Positions 47,412-60,830 of a stretch of 64,000 nt of DNA are shown piece by piece; the stretch's first letter is position 1; each line of letters starts with the position of its first letter. The notes beneath the pieces were generated by a model, which was given only the letters and a program-made list of their open reading frames with translations, had not been told where the DNA came from and made no database searches. Source of the DNA: Lamellibrachia columna (Eukaryota > Annelida > Polychaeta > Sabellida > Siboglinidae); NCBI GenBank assembly GCA_963662155.1, contig OY759262.1, positions 10,953,000-11,016,999 of the forward strand. Direction: 5' to 3'. The position numbers and the translations under genes are program-made.

Positions 47412-50270
47412 CTACTTATAACCCGCCCTCCTGAGATATGTGTCAACCTTGTTTTTAAACATATTCACGCTGCTAGCAGTTACACAATCTGTAGACAATT
47501 TGTTCCATTCATTTATTGTCCTCTGTGAGAACGAGTGCTTCGTGATGTCCAATCTACATTGATCCTTTACTAATTTTACCTCATGTCCTCTAGTTCTGCT
47601 ATCCTTCTTGAGTGAGAAAAACATATTTCTATCAATATTTTCATACCCATTCAATATCTTAAAAACTTCAATCTGATCTCCTCTTAACCTCCTTGTCTCT
47701 AGAGTTGTTAAACCACATTCTTTCAGGCGTTCTTCATAACTAACGTCTCTCAGTTCTGGAATCATTTTAGTTGCTCTCCTTTGTATGCGTTCAAGCGTAT
47801 CTATATCCTTCTTACGATATGGTCTCCATGCTTGTATACAGTATTCTAAATGAGGTCTAACTATTGCTTTATAAAGAGGTATAATTAACTTTTTTCCCTT
47901 GTATGTTATGTTTCTTCTAATCAATCCAAGAATTTGATTACCCTTTGAAGCTGCAATACCACACTGCTCTGAAACTTTCATATCAGCGCTTATTGTAACT
48001 CCTAAGTCCTTTTCTTTTACAGTAGTTCCCAGAACAGTATCTCCCATTTTATAGTTTACATTCAAGTTCCTATGTCCTGTATGTAGGCATTTACATTTCC
48101 CAAAATTGAACAACATCTGCCATTTCTCAGACCATTTCACTAATCTGTCTAGATCGTTTTGTAAATGTTGTTTATCACCATCAGTATTAACCTTTCTAAA
48201 CAGTTTTGTGTCATCCGCAAATTTCAGTACGTTACTTGTTATACTGTCGTCCAAGTCATTGATATAAATTAAGAATAATATAGGTCCTAATACTGATCCT
48301 TGAGGTACCCCACTCAAAACCGATTTCCAATTTGAAACTTCTCCATCTACTACAACTCGTTGTCTTCTGTCAGTCAGCCATTGTTCTATCCAGTCAGTTA
48401 TGCTATCCCCGATACCATGGGCTTTTAATTTAAGTAGTAATCTTTGATGTGGCACTTTGTCAAAAGCTTTCTGAAAATCTAAGTAGATAATATCTACTGG
48501 CGATCCCACGTCTATCAACTTAGTGATTTCTTCCAAAAAACATAACATATTTGTTAAGCATGACCTCGCTTTAAGGAATCCATGTTGAGATGAATTTAAT
48601 AATTTATGCTTAACGAGGAATTCCACCATATGGTCTTTAATTAACCTTTCTAATAATTTACAAATCACTGACGTTAAACTCACTGGTCTGTAATTCTCTG
48701 ACTTATTTCTCGAACCCTTTTTAAATAATGGTATGATGTTTGCTTCTTTCCATTCAAACGGAACAACTCCCTCTTTTAATGACAAGTTGAATACTCTTGC
48801 AAGTGGTATACTGATTTGTTCTACTGTTTCCATTAGTAATTTTGGAGGAATCCCATCCACTCCCGGTGATTTGTTATCCTTCATTGCCTTTATTTTCTTA
48901 GCTACCAATTCTGGAGTTACAACTAACGGACCTAAATAGTCAGATTTAGCCCCCTGAAATTTAGCATCAGCAAATGGTAATGAACTAATATCTTCTTTGG
49001 TAAACACTGAACTGAAGTAACCATTTAGGTCTTCCGCCATTAAAAACCCCTGTGATATTATATTTCCAGCACTGTCTTCTAGAGGTCCAACCTTGTCTTG
49101 TACGTTTTGTTTACTCCTGACATATGCATAAAAACTCTTGCTGTCATTTTTTATGTTACATGCTAGTTTTTGCTCATAGCTTCTTTTAGATTGTCTGATT
49201 TCAGTTGTAGCTGCATTAAGTGCCTCTTTGTATTTTGCATAGTCTTCGTCCTTTCTGGTACGCCTATAAACCCTCCACATAGTTTGTTTTAGCATTATTT
49301 TTCTAATAGCCTCTTTTGACAAGTGTTTCTTTCTACACCGTTTTCCTTGTTTTTCTCAATTTCATATTTTAGAATATTCCAACATTCAATTGCGGTCTTA
49401 TTCATCAGCATGTTATTCCAATCTAGCTTTGCTAAGTATTTTCTCATATCTTTGTAGTTACCTTTGTGGAAGTTTCTTTTGTACGTTTTCTTATTTTTAC
49501 TTTCTGATTTTACATTGATGTCAAAATGTATTTGATTATGGTCACTATTACCCAATGGTTCAAATATTTTTACATTGTCCACTAATTCTTTTTGTGATGA
49601 CAAAACTATATCTAATACATTTTCTCCCCTGGTTGGTTCTAGTACGTGCTGAGTAAGAAAGCTATCCTGGATTAAAAATAGAAATTGTTGGTCCTCAATC
49701 CCTGTGCTCTCTAGAGAATTCCATTGTATGTGTCCATGGTTAAAATCTCCCATTATGATACATTCCCCTTTACTAACTTCCTTTATAGCGTTTTTTTATT
49801 TTTGTGTTGTCCTCTTCGTTTATGTTTGGACTTCGGTAAACTAATCCAATAGTTAATTTTGAATTACCTGAAACAATTTTGCACCAAACAGCTTCATCGC
49901 AATCTGCTTCCCTTTCTAGTTTTATTTCATAAGCCTGAATAGATTCTTTAACATATAAAATAACTCCCCCGCCCCTTCTTCCTATTCGATCTTTCCTAAA
50001 CATTACATATCCTGTCAGTCCTAATTCAGCATCTGTTATATCTATGTTGGCCCATGATTCAGTTATACCAATTATGTGAGGGTCAATATCTTCTACCATA
50101 ATGTTTAATTCGTTTTTCTTATTTACTATGCTCCTTGCATTTAAACATACGCATCTATAACCTTTTTCAGAGATGTTTTTCGGATGATTTGATATTGGTT
50201 TATCTGTGCTAGTGGCCTCTTGTTCTGCTTGAGACACCTCTAGGTAACCCCCCTGCACTTCTAGTTTAAA
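47412..50270 (-). pseudogene. CR1/L2-like ORF2 (APE endonuclease and reverse transcriptase), copy 2, frameshifted
   Basis: Three open pieces. 50,270-49,773: CVCLNARSIVNKK, ITESWAN and GGGVILYVK. 49,753-49,295: MGDFNHGHIQW and SDHNQIHF. 49,322-47,412: a 636-codon frame holding the complete RT and C-terminal domain. RT motifs: PGVDGIPPKLL; YLDFQKAFDKVPH (motif A, about 48,485-48,450); SGVPQGSVLGP (motif B, near 48,305); and KFADDTKLF (motif C, near 48,212). It ends AGYK. Breaks: an extra base in the A-run at 49,791-49,797 and a deletion near 49,341-49,358. With both RT aspartate motifs present, the RT fold itself could be active if expressed. The upstream -1 frame from the ORF1 stop is open and has no ATG before LNARS. 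Confidence 0.92.
50261..50270 (-). promoter_or_regulatory. Putative -1 ribosomal frameshift site between ORF1 and ORF2, copy 2
   Basis: ORF1 frame TCT TTA AAC TAG: heptamer T TTA AAC at 50,264-50,270, stop at 50,261-50,263. The -1 frame TTT AAA CTA GAA GTG CAG leads into ORF2. A run of six G starts about eight bases after the stop; copy 1 has five G at the same place. Confidence 0.7.
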
Positions 50271-51407
50271 GAATGTTTACTTCCAAAAATATTTGTCATT
50301 GTACCCAAGTCACTATCTACTGCTGCTGAAAGTTTGTCCGCGAATACTGCCGCCCCCTTTCCACTTAAATGAAGCCCATCCTTCATGTACATATCAGCCC
50401 TCCCAACAAAACTTCCCCATAAATCCACAAATCCAACTTCCTCTTCCCTACATAACTTCTGGACTAACATGTTAATTGCCATCCCCCGACAATTTCGATA
50501 TTTGTGACCCCTCCTGCCCATTACAGGTAAAATCCCTGACAGTATTACCTGCTCAACCCGCGTCTGTTTTAGTGTTCTGACCAACTGCCTATATTTCCTA
50601 ACTATGGCAGTTGCACCCTCCCTCTCTCCCTACGTGTACTAAAACAGATCCACCCTTACCCGAGCCTACGATGTTTTTTACCCTCTCAGTTATCGCCTCT
50701 ATTTTGGCTCCAGGCAAGCAGACCACCACATCATCTCCCTTGTTTAAGACTCTGTCGGTCTTCCTAACTATCGAATCCCCCACAAACACCCTCGCTCTCT
50801 TCCTCACCCCCTCTATCACTGCTGCAGAATAACTCTTCCGTTCGATCCCCTCCATCCCATTCTGTCCTGACCCCTTCCCTCCTGTCTCCTTTGCTCTTGT
50901 CTCTCCCACTTCCCTCTCCTTCACTCCGGTTGTTTTCCCTCCCGTCTCCCCCACTCCCTTCTCCTTCCCTCCTGTCTCCCCTACTCCCCTCTCCTTCGCT
51001 CCGGTTGTCTTCCCTCCCGTTCCTTTCCTTCCCGTCTCCTTACGTCCTGTCTCCCTACGACCTGTCACCTTCCCTCCTCTCAGCTTCCTCCCAGGCTGCG
51101 GTGAGCTCTCCCTAGCATCTCTTGTGTCTTTCCCCACTTTATCATCTACTGTTCCCCCACCGGAACTACTGGCACAACCCACCTGTTCCCTTCCCACCAT
51201 TGCCACAACGAGCAGCCTCAGCTCTTCCAACTCCACCTCTAGTTCTTTCATCTTCGTACATCCCCTACACTCAAAACTAAAACTATCTGCCTGGACCTCA
51301 GCCCAGGACTTCTCGCACCCAGACTTGACAAAGTCCACCCAGTTACTACAACTGCCACAAATTAAGTGCCTTGTGGCCTTTAACTGCCGTTTGCAAGGCG
51401 CCATCAT
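50261..51407 (-). pseudogene. CR1/L2-like ORF1 (zinc finger, coiled coil, SGNH esterase), copy 2, frameshifted
   Basis: Begins MMAPCKRQLKATRHL. The PHD-like finger (CGSC, SGC, ECRGC) is intact, followed by a leucine-rich helix (KELEVELEELRLL). A long Gly/Lys/Thr/Glu linker is built from short repeats such as GGKETG and GVGETGGK. The SGNH esterase has VGDSIVRK and CLPGAKIEAI, but the sequence around HVG-TNN is deleted with a frameshift near 50,630, removing the oxyanion Asn. It resumes as VRTLKQTRVEQVILSGILPVM and KDGLHLSGKGA. Ends KHSLN at a TAG preceded by TTTAAAC. Confidence 0.88.
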
Positions 51408-51446
51408 ACAATTTAGTTTTAATTAGTTTGCAACGTTTAGACTGTT

Positions 51447-52780
51447 GATAAAGGTAAATGAAAATCATGCATTCATGCAAAAAATCTATGTCCTACTTAG
51501 TTGTTGGAGTTGCTTACATACACAAGGAACCACCACCTGTGGTGGACAGAACACACAGATATGAGCTACTTCAGCTTGAGACAGTCTGTATTCTAGTACG
51601 ATACTCGAATACACTCACTTTTTCAGCTCACTCGAATGAACTTGTAACATAATTTTTGGAATAGTCCAGCATGTGTTCTGTAAACAAATTCTATATAGCC
51701 AGTTGTTATTCCATACTGAAAGTTATAATAATTTTTTACCTGGTGCCACAATACACCTATGTAAACAGACCCAAATATCACTTTTGACTGTGGATTACTG
51801 AAAAGACAGACACCTCAACTTGTCGAATTGCATAACATTACATAACCTACTTAGTGGAGTCCTCAAAAACAACTCACCTTCCATGTGAAACAGTTACGTC
51901 AGCTCACTAGGCCATATCAGATAACAGCTGGGCCTGTCCAGGATTTTCTCAACTCCCAATAGATGTGTGCTCTTCACATGAACTTGAGTAAAGGTGACTG
52001 TGTCTAATTAACTGAAATAAACAAAAGTTGACTGCTAAGTAATTATATTATAATGTGACTTATTCTGCTTTGATGTAACTTATCAGAGGGAGGCTGCACT
52101 AGTTTGAAGATGTCCCCCCCTTAATATACTGGTTTCCTGTCACTGTCATCTGGTTTCTCAGGTGGATTAGATGTCTTTGCATTCAGATAACGGTTTTGTC
52201 ACTTTAATTGGTAATTTTACTTGGATTTACCTGGGATTTTAAAATGGAGGAGACAACACATGATAGTTGTAGTAGTAGTAGAAAGAGTGAGGAGAAATGT
52301 CCACCTGCTGGTGGAATTAAGATGAAAATTGGTGGCTTCAAGACCGGCCACTGTTACCACAAACCATCAGATGCAGCAATCCAACAGGAACCCAGTGGGG
52401 TTAGCAGTGGGGTTTGGTTGCCACGGCTAAGCCAGGATGACTTTGACAGAGTGGTGCAAACCACTCCTTCAGGATTGCTGGCAGTTTCCGACGTGTATTC
52501 ATGCGCCCACGTGGCCCATAGCAGAAAAATTCCCATAAATCCCTCCGCCAGTTAAACTCTCCAAAAAATGCACTATTTCACAGCCAATAGCTTCTATAAA
52601 CAAACCTGTGAATATTCATGCTCAAAGGCACTCATGTCACATAATATGAATTTATTAAGTTCACATTTCACAATTTCGCGTGCCCTACATTCGTGTGAAA
52701 CAGTAAACAGGAAGGTCAACTGTGGTCTTACCCCAAATAAAAATGGTAATTGTGCAGACAAAAATTTAATTTAGCCTGTT
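51447..52780 (+). repeat. Satellite unit III-7 (DRTHRY subtype)
   Basis: The ORF at 52,244-52,555 is intact with DSCSSS. A TTTAATTGG change removes the in-frame ATG seen upstream in other units without affecting the main start. Confidence 0.95.
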
Positions 52781-54127
52781 GATAAAGGTAAATGAAAATC
52801 ATGCATTCATTCAAAAAATCTATGTCCTACCTAGTTGTTGGAGTTGCTTACATACACAAGGAACCACCACCTGTAGTGGGCAGAACACACATATGTGAGC
52901 TACTTCAGCTTGAGACAGTCTGTATTCTAGTACGATACTCGAATACACTCACTTTTTCAGCTCACTCGAATGAACTTGTAACATAATTTTTGGAATAGTC
53001 CAGCATGTGTTCTGTAATCAAATTCTATATAGCCTGTTGTTATTCCATACTGAAAGTTATAATAATTTTTTACCTGGTGCCACAATACACCTATGTAAAC
53101 ATACCCAAATATCACCTTTGAGTGTGGATTACTGAAAAGACAGACACCTCAACTTGTCGAATTGCATAACATTACATAACTTACTTAGTGGAGTCCTCAA
53201 AAACAACTCAACTTCCATGTGAAACAGTTACGTCAGCTCAATAGGCCACATCAGATAACAGCTGGGCCTGTTCAGGATTTTCTCAACTCCCAATAGATGT
53301 GTGCTCTTCACATGGACTTGAGTAAAGGTGACTGTGTCTAATTAACTGAAATAAACAAAATTTCACTGCTAAGTAATTATATTATAATGTGACTTGTTCT
53401 GCTTTGATGTAACTTATCAGAGGGAGGCTGCACTAGTTTGAAGATGTCCCCACCCCCCCCCCCCCTAATATACTGGTATCCTGTCTCTGTCATCTGGTTT
53501 CTCAGGTGGATTAGACGTATTTGCATTCCGATAACGGTTTTGTCACTTTCATTAGTAATTTTACTTGGATTTACCTGGGATTTTAAAATGGAGGAGACAA
53601 CACATGATAGCAGTAGTAGTAGTAGTAGAAAGAGTGAGGAGAAATGTCCACCTGCTGGTGGAATTAAGATGAAAATTGGTGGCTTCAAGACCGGCCACTG
53701 TTACCACAAACCATCAGATGCATCAATCCAACATGAACCCAGTGGGGTTAGCAGTGGGGTTTGGTTGCCACGGCTAAGCCAGGATGACTTTGACAGAGTG
53801 GTGCAAATCACTCCTTCAGGATTGCTGGCAGTTTCCGACATGTATTCATGCGCCCACGTTGCCCATAGCAGAAAAATTCCCATAAATCCCTCCACCAGTT
53901 AAACTCTCCAAAAAATGCACTATTTCACAGCCAATAGCTTCTATAAACAAACCTGTGAATATTCATGCTCAAAGGCACTCATGTCACATAATATAAATTT
54001 ATTAAGTTCACATTTCACAATTTCGCGTGCCCTACATTCGTGTGAAACAGTAAACAGGAAGGTCAACTGTGGTCTTACTCCAAATAAAAATGGTAATTGT
54101 GCAGACAAAAATTTAATTTAGCCTGTT
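52781..54127 (+). repeat. Satellite unit III-8
   Basis: Intact ORF 53,588-53,902, ending PSTS, with SDMYSC for SDVYSC. The palindrome in the VVGRTH block has the GTAGTGG variant. Confidence 0.95.
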
Positions 54128-55462
54128 GATAAAGGTAAATGAAAATCATGCATTCATTCAAAAAATCTATGTCCTACCTAGTTGTTGGAGTTGCTTACAT
54201 ACACAAGGAACCACCACCTGTAGTGGGCAGAACACACATATATGAGTTACTTCAGCTTGAGACAGTCTGTATTCTAGTAGGATACTTGAATACACTCACT
54301 TTTTCAGCTCACTCGTATGAACTTGTAACATAATTTTTGGAATAGTCCAGCATGTGTTCTGTAATCAAATTCTATATAGCCAGTTGTTATTCCATACTGA
54401 AAGTTATAATAATGTTTTACCTGGTGCCACAACACACCTATGTAAACAGACCCAAATATCACTTTTGAGTGTGGATTACTGAAAAGACAGACACCTGAAC
54501 TTGTCGAATTGCATAACATTACATAACTTACTTAGTGGAGTCCTCAAAAACAACTCACCTTCCATGTGAAACAGTTAAGTCAGCTCAATAGGCCATATCA
54601 GATAACAGTTGGGCCTCTCCAGGATTTTCTCAACTACCAATAGATGTGTGCTCTTCACATGGACTTGAGCAAAGGTGAATGTGTCTAATTAACTGAAATA
54701 AACAAAAGTTAACTGCTAAGTAATTATATTATAATGTGACTTGTTCTGCTTTGATTAACTTATCAGAGGGAGGCTGCACTAGTTTGAAGATGTCCCCCCC
54801 CCTTAATATACTGGTCTCCTGTCACTGTCATCTGGTTTCTCAGGTGGATTAGATGTCTTTGCATTCAGATAACGGTTTTGTCACTTTCATTAGTAATTTT
54901 ACTTTGATTTACCTGGGATTTTAAAATGGAGGAGACAACACATGATAGTAGTAGTAGTAGTAGAAAGAGTGAGGAGAAATGTCCACCTGCTGGTGGAATT
55001 AAGATGAAAATTGGTGGCTTCAAGACCGGCCACTGTTACCACAAACCATCAGATGCATCAATCCAACATGAACCCAGTGGGGTTAGCAGTGGGGTTTGGT
55101 TGCCACGGCTCAGCCAGGATGACTTTGACAGAGTGGTGCAAACCACTCCTTCAGGATTGCTGGCAGTTTCCGACGTGTATTCATGCGCCCACGTGGCCCA
55201 TAGTAAAAAAATTCCCATAAATCCCTCCGCCAGTTAAACTCTGCAAAAAATGCACTATTTCACAGCCAATAGCTTCTATAAACAAACCTGTGAATATTCA
55301 TGCTCAAAGGCACTCATGTCACATAATATGAATTTATTAAGTTCACATTTCACAATTTCGCGTGCCCTACATTCGTGTGAAACAGTAAACAGGAAGGTCA
55401 ACTGTGGTCTTACCCCAAATAAAAATGGTAACGGTGCAGAATTTTTTTTTATTTAGACTGTT
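54128..55462 (+). repeat. Satellite unit III-9 (twin of 1-1335)
   Basis: Intact ORF 54,926-55,237. It has the normal Gly where its twin has Asp. Otherwise it shares variants such as CCTCTCC and CAACTACC. Confidence 0.95.
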
Positions 55463-56813
55463 GATAAAGGTAAATGAAAATCATGCATTCATTCAAAAAA
55501 TCTATATCCTACCTAGTTGTTGGAGTTGCTTACATACACAAGGAACCACCACCTGTAGTGGGCAGAACACACATATATCAGCTACTTCAGCTTGAGACAG
55601 TCTGTATTCTAGTACGATACTCGAATACACTCACTTTTTCAGCTCACTCGTATGAATTTGTAACATAATTTTTGGAATAGTCCAGCATGAGTTCTGTAAT
55701 CAAATTCTATATAGCCAGTTGTTATTCCATACTGAAATTTATAATAATGTTTTACCTGGTGCCACAACACACCTATGAAAACAGACCCAAATATCACCTT
55801 TGAGGTGGATTACTGAAAAGACAGACACCTCAACTTGTCGAGTTGCATAACATTACATAACTTAATTAGTGGAGTCCTCAAAAACAACTCACCTTCCATG
55901 TGAAACAGTTACGTCAGCTCAATAGGCCATATCAGATAACAGCTGGGCCTGTCCAGGATTTTCTCAACTCCCAATAGATGTGTGCTCTTCACATGGACTT
56001 GAGCAAAGGTGAATGTGTCTAATTAACTGAAATAAACATAAGTTAACTGCTAAGTAATTATATTATAATGTGACTTGTTCTGCTTTGATGTAACTTATCA
56101 GAGGGAGGCTGCACTAGTTTGAAGATGTCCCCACCCCCCCCCCCCTAATATACTGGTATCCTGTCACTGTCATCTGGTTTCTCAGGTGGATTAGACGTAT
56201 TTGCATTCCGATAACGGTTTTGTCACTTTCATTAGTAATTTTACTTGGATTTACCTGGGATTTTAAAATGGAGGAGACAACACATGATAGCAGTAGTAGT
56301 AGTAGTAGTAGTAGAAAGAGTGAGGAGAAATGTCCACCTGCTGGTGGAATTAAGATGAAAATTGGTGGCTTCAAGACCGGCCACTGTTACCACAAACCAT
56401 CAGATGCATCAATCCAACATGAACCCAGTGGGGTTAGCAGTGGGGTTTGGTTGCCACGGCTAAGCCAGGATGACTTTGACAGAGTGGTGCAAATCACTCC
56501 TTCAGGATTGCTGGCAGTTTCCGACGTGTATTCATGCGCCCACGTTGCCCATAGCAGAAAAATTCCCATAAATCCCTCCACCAGTTAAACTCTCCAAAAA
56601 ATGTACTATTTCACAGCCAATAGCTTCTATAAACAAACCTGTGAATATTCATGCTCAAAGGCACTCATGTCACATAATATGAATTTATTAAGTTCACATT
56701 TCACAATTTCGCGTGCCCTACATTCGTGTGAAACAGTAAACAGGAAGGTCAACTGTGGTCTTACCCCAAATAAAAATGGTAATTGTGCAGACAAAAATTT
56801 AATTTAACCTGTT
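55463..56813 (+). repeat. Satellite unit III-10 (twin of 1336-2686)
   Basis: Same length as its twin (1,351 bp). Intact ORF 56,268-56,588. One visible difference is CAGCATGAGTTC for CAGCATGTGTTC. Confidence 0.95.
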
Positions 56814-58148
56814 GATAAAGGTAAATGAAAATCATGCATTCATTCAAAAAATCTATGTCCTACCTAGTTGTTGGAGTTGCTTACATACACAAGGAACCAC
56901 CACCTGTAGTGGGCAGAACACACATATATCAGCTACTTCAGCTTGAGACAGTCTGTATTCTAGTACGATACTCGAATACACTCACTTTTTCAGCTCACTC
57001 GTATGAACTTGTAACATAATTTTTGGAATAGTCCAGCATGTGTTCTGTAATCAAATTCTATATAGCCAGTTGTTATTCCATACTGAAATTTATAATAATG
57101 TTTTACCTGGTGCCACAACACACCTATGAAAACAGACCCAAATATCACCTTTGAGGTGGATTACTGAAAAGACAGACACCTCAACTTGTCGAGTTGCATA
57201 ACATTACATAACTTAATTAGTGGAGTCCTCAAAAACAACTCACCTTCCATGTGAAACAGTTACGTCAGCTCAATAGGCCATATCAGATAACAGCTGGGCC
57301 TGTCCAGGATTTTCTCAACTCCCAATAGATGTGTGCTCTTCACATGGACTTGAGCAAAGGTGAATGTGTCTAATTAACTGAAATAAACAAAAGTTAACTG
57401 CTAAGTAATTATATTATAATGTGACTTGTTCTGCTTTGATGTAACTTATCAGAGGGAGGCTGCACTAGTTTGAAGATGTCCCCCCCCCTTAATATACTGG
57501 TCTCCTGTCACTGTCATCTGGTTTCTCAGGTGGATTAGATGTCTTTGCATTCAGATAACGGTTTTGTCACTTTCATTAGTAATTTTACTTGGATTTACCT
57601 GGGATTTTAAAATGGAGGAGACAACACATGATAGTAGTAGTAGTAGTATAAAGAGTGAGGAGAAATGTCCACCTGCTGGTGGAATTAAGATGAAAATTGG
57701 TGGCTTCAAGACCGGCCACTGTTACCACAAACTATCAGATGCAGCAATCCAACAGGAACCCAGTGGGGTTAGCAGTGGGGTTTGGTTGCCACGGCTAAGC
57801 CAGGATGACTTTGACAGAGTGGTGCAAACCACTCCTTCAGGATTGCTGGCAGTTTCCGACGTGTATTCATGCGCCCACGTGGCCCATAGCAGAAAAATTC
57901 CCATAAATCCCTCCGCCAGTTAAACTCTCCAAAAAATGCACTATTTCACAGCCAATAGCTTCTGTAAACAAACTTGTGAATATTCATGCTCAAAGGCACT
58001 CATGTCACATAATATGAATTTATTAAGTTCACATTTCACAATTTCGCGTGCCCTACATTCGTGTGAAACAGTAAAGAGGAAGGTCAACTGTGGTCTTACC
58101 CCAAATAAAAATGGTAATTGTGCAGACAAAAATTTAATTTAGCCTGTT
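56814..58148 (+). repeat. Satellite unit III-11, recombinant
   Basis: The left part resembles 2,687-4,021 and the right part resembles 4,900-5,355 (ETVKRKV, NSFCKQT). The switch lies inside the ORF (57,612-57,923), between the serine run and WLPRLS. The ORF is intact with SSSIKSEEK and HKLSDAA. Confidence 0.93.
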
Positions 58149-59485
58149 GATAAAGGTAAATGAAAATCATGCATTGATGCAAAAAAATCTATGTCCTACC
58201 TAGTTGTCAGAGTTGCTTACATACACAAGGAACCACCACCTGTGGTGGGCAGAACACACATATATGAGCTACTTCAGCTTGAGACAGTCTGTATTCTAGT
58301 ACGATACTCGAATACACTCACTTTTTCAGTTCACTCGAATGAACTTGTAACATAATTTTTGGAATAGTCCAGCATGTGTTCTGTAATCAAATTCTATATA
58401 GCCAGTTGTTATTCCATACTGAAAGTTATAATAATGTTTTACCTGGAGCCACAATACACCTATGTAAACAGACCCAAATATCACCTTTGAGTATGGATTA
58501 CTGAAAAGACAGACACCTCAACTTGTCGAATTGAATAACATTACATAACTTACTTAGTGGAGTCCTCAAAAACAACTCACCTTCCATGTGAAACAGTCTG
58601 TCAGCTCAATAGGCCATATCAGATAACAGCTGGGCCTGTCCAGGATTTTCTCAACTCCCAATAGATGTGTGCTCTTCACATGGACTTGAGCAAAGGTGAC
58701 TGTGTCTAATGAACTGAAATAAACAAAATTTGACTGCTAAGTAATTATATTATAATGTGACTTGTTCTGCTTTGATGTAACTTATAAGAGTGAGGCTGCA
58801 CTAGTTTGAAGATGTCCCCCCTTTAATATACTGGTCTCCTGTCACTGTCATCTGGTTTCTCAGGTGGATTAGATGTCTTTGCATTCAGATAACGGTTTTG
58901 TCACTTTCATTAGTAATTTTACATGGATTTACCTGGGATTTTAAAATGGAGGAGACAACACATGATAGTAGTAGTAGTAGTAGGAGAAAGAGTGAGGAGA
59001 AATGTCCACCTGCTGGTGGAATTAAGATGAAAATTGGTGGCTTCAAGACCGGCCACTGTTACCACAAACCATCAGATGCAGCAATCCAACAGGAACCCAG
59101 TGGGGTTAGCAGTGGGGTTTGGTTGCCACGGCTAAGCCAGGATGACTTTGACAGAGTGGTGCAAACCACTACCTCAGGATTGCTGGCAGTTTCCGACGTG
59201 TATTCATGCGCCCACGTGGCCCATAGCAGAAAAATTCCCATAAATCCCTCCGCCAGTTAAACTCTCCAAAAAATGCACTATTTCACAGCCAATAGCTTCT
59301 ATAAACAAACCTGTGAAAATTCTTGTTCAAAGGCACTCATGTCACATAATATGAATTTACTAAGTTCACATTTCACAATTTCGCGTGCCCTACATTCGTG
59401 TGAAACAGTAAACAGGAAGGTCAACTGTGGTCTTACCCCAAATAAAAATGGTAACTGTGCAGATTTTTTTCAAATTTACACTGTT
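58149..59485 (+). repeat. Satellite unit III-12 (twin of 5356-6695)
   Basis: Intact ORF 58,946-59,260. The serine run is one codon shorter than in the twin. Confidence 0.95.
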
Positions 59486-60830
59486 GATAAAGGTAAATGA
59501 AAATCATGCATTTATGCAAAAAATCTATGTCCTACCTAGTTGTTGGAGTTGCTTACATACACAAGGAACCACCACCTGTGGTGGGCAGAAAACACATATA
59601 TGAGCTACTTCAGTTTGAGACAGTCTGTATTCTAGTACGATACTCGAATACACTCACTTTTTCAGCTCACTCGAATGAACTTGTAACATAATTTTTGGAA
59701 TAGTCCAGCATGTGTTCTGTAATCAAATTCTATATAGCCAGTTGTTATTCTATACTGAAAGTTATAATAATTTTTTACCTGGTGCCACAATACACCTATG
59801 TAAACAGACCCAAATATCACCTTTGACTGTGGATTACTGAAAAGACAGACACCTCAACTTGTCGAATTGCATAACATTACATAACCTACTTAGTGGAGTC
59901 CTCAAAAACAACTCACCTTCCATGTGAAACAGTAACGTCAGCTCACTAGGCCATATCAGATAACAGCTGGGCCTGTCCAGGATTTTCTCAACTCCCAATA
60001 GATGTGTGCTCTTCACATGGACTTGAGTAAAGGTGACTTTGTCTAATTAACTGAAATAAACAAAAGTTGACTGCTAAGTAATTATATTATAATGTGACTT
60101 GTTCTCCTTTGATGTAACTTATCAGAGGGAGGCTGCATTAGATTGAAGATGTCCCCACCCCCCCTAATATACTGGTCTCCTGTCACTGTCTTCTGGTTTC
60201 TCAGGTGGATTAGATGTCTTTGCATTCAGATAACGGTTTTGTCACTTTCATTAGTAATTTTACTTGGATTTACCTGGGATTTTAAAATGTAGGAGACAAC
60301 ACATCATAGTAGTAGTAGTAGCAGTAGTAGAAAGAGTGAGGAGAAATGTCCACCTGCTGGTGGAATTAAGATGAAAATTGGTGGCTTCAAGACCGGCCAC
60401 TGTTACCACAAACCATCAGATGCAGCAATCCAACAGGAACCCAGTGGGGTTAGCAGTGGGGTTTAGTTGCCACAGCTAAGCCAGGATGACTTTGACAGAG
60501 TGGTGCAAACCACTCCTTCAGGATTGCTGGCAGTTTCCGACGTGTATTCATGCGCACACGTGGCCCATAGCAGAAAAATTCCCATAAATCCCTCCGCCAG
60601 TTAAACTCTCCAAAAAATGCACTATTTCACAGCCAATAGCTTCTATAAACAAACCTGTGAATATTCATGCTCAAAGGCACTCATGTCACATAATATGAAT
60701 TTATTAAGTTCACATTTCACAATTTCACGTGCCCTACATTCGTGTGATACAGTAAACAAGAAGGTCAACTGTGGTCTTACCCCAAATTAAAATGGTAATT
60801 GTGCAGAAAAAAAATATAATTTAGCCTGTT
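59486..60830 (+). repeat. Satellite unit III-13, ORF start lost
   Basis: Where other units begin the ORF with ATGGAG (twin ATGCAG), this one has ATGTAG near 60,288, so the start codon is followed at once by a stop. It also carries the GTTTAG nonsense change of its twin. The end of the unit switches to resemble 9,100-9,387. Confidence 0.95.

Larger units (their letters stand above)
47317..51435 (-). mobile_element. CR1/L2-like LINE, copy 2 (4.1 kb)
   Basis: Same family and orientation as copy 1 but clearly diverged, so not a duplicate of it. It starts only about 28 bp upstream of the ORF1 ATG, so the monomer region is absent. The 3' end has the same 10-mer pair and a hairpin with a different inner stem. 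It is inserted near the end of a satellite unit with at most a 2-3 bp target duplication (TTT). Inactivated by lesions in ORF1 and ORF2, though the RT portion is intact. Confidence 0.9.
45989..51446 (+). repeat. Satellite unit III-6 (DRTHRY subtype), split by CR1/L2-like element 2
   Basis: Left part 45,989-47,316, right part 51,436-51,446. Intact ORF 46,787-47,098 (DVYPCANVAHS, QTIPSG). Confidence 0.92.
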
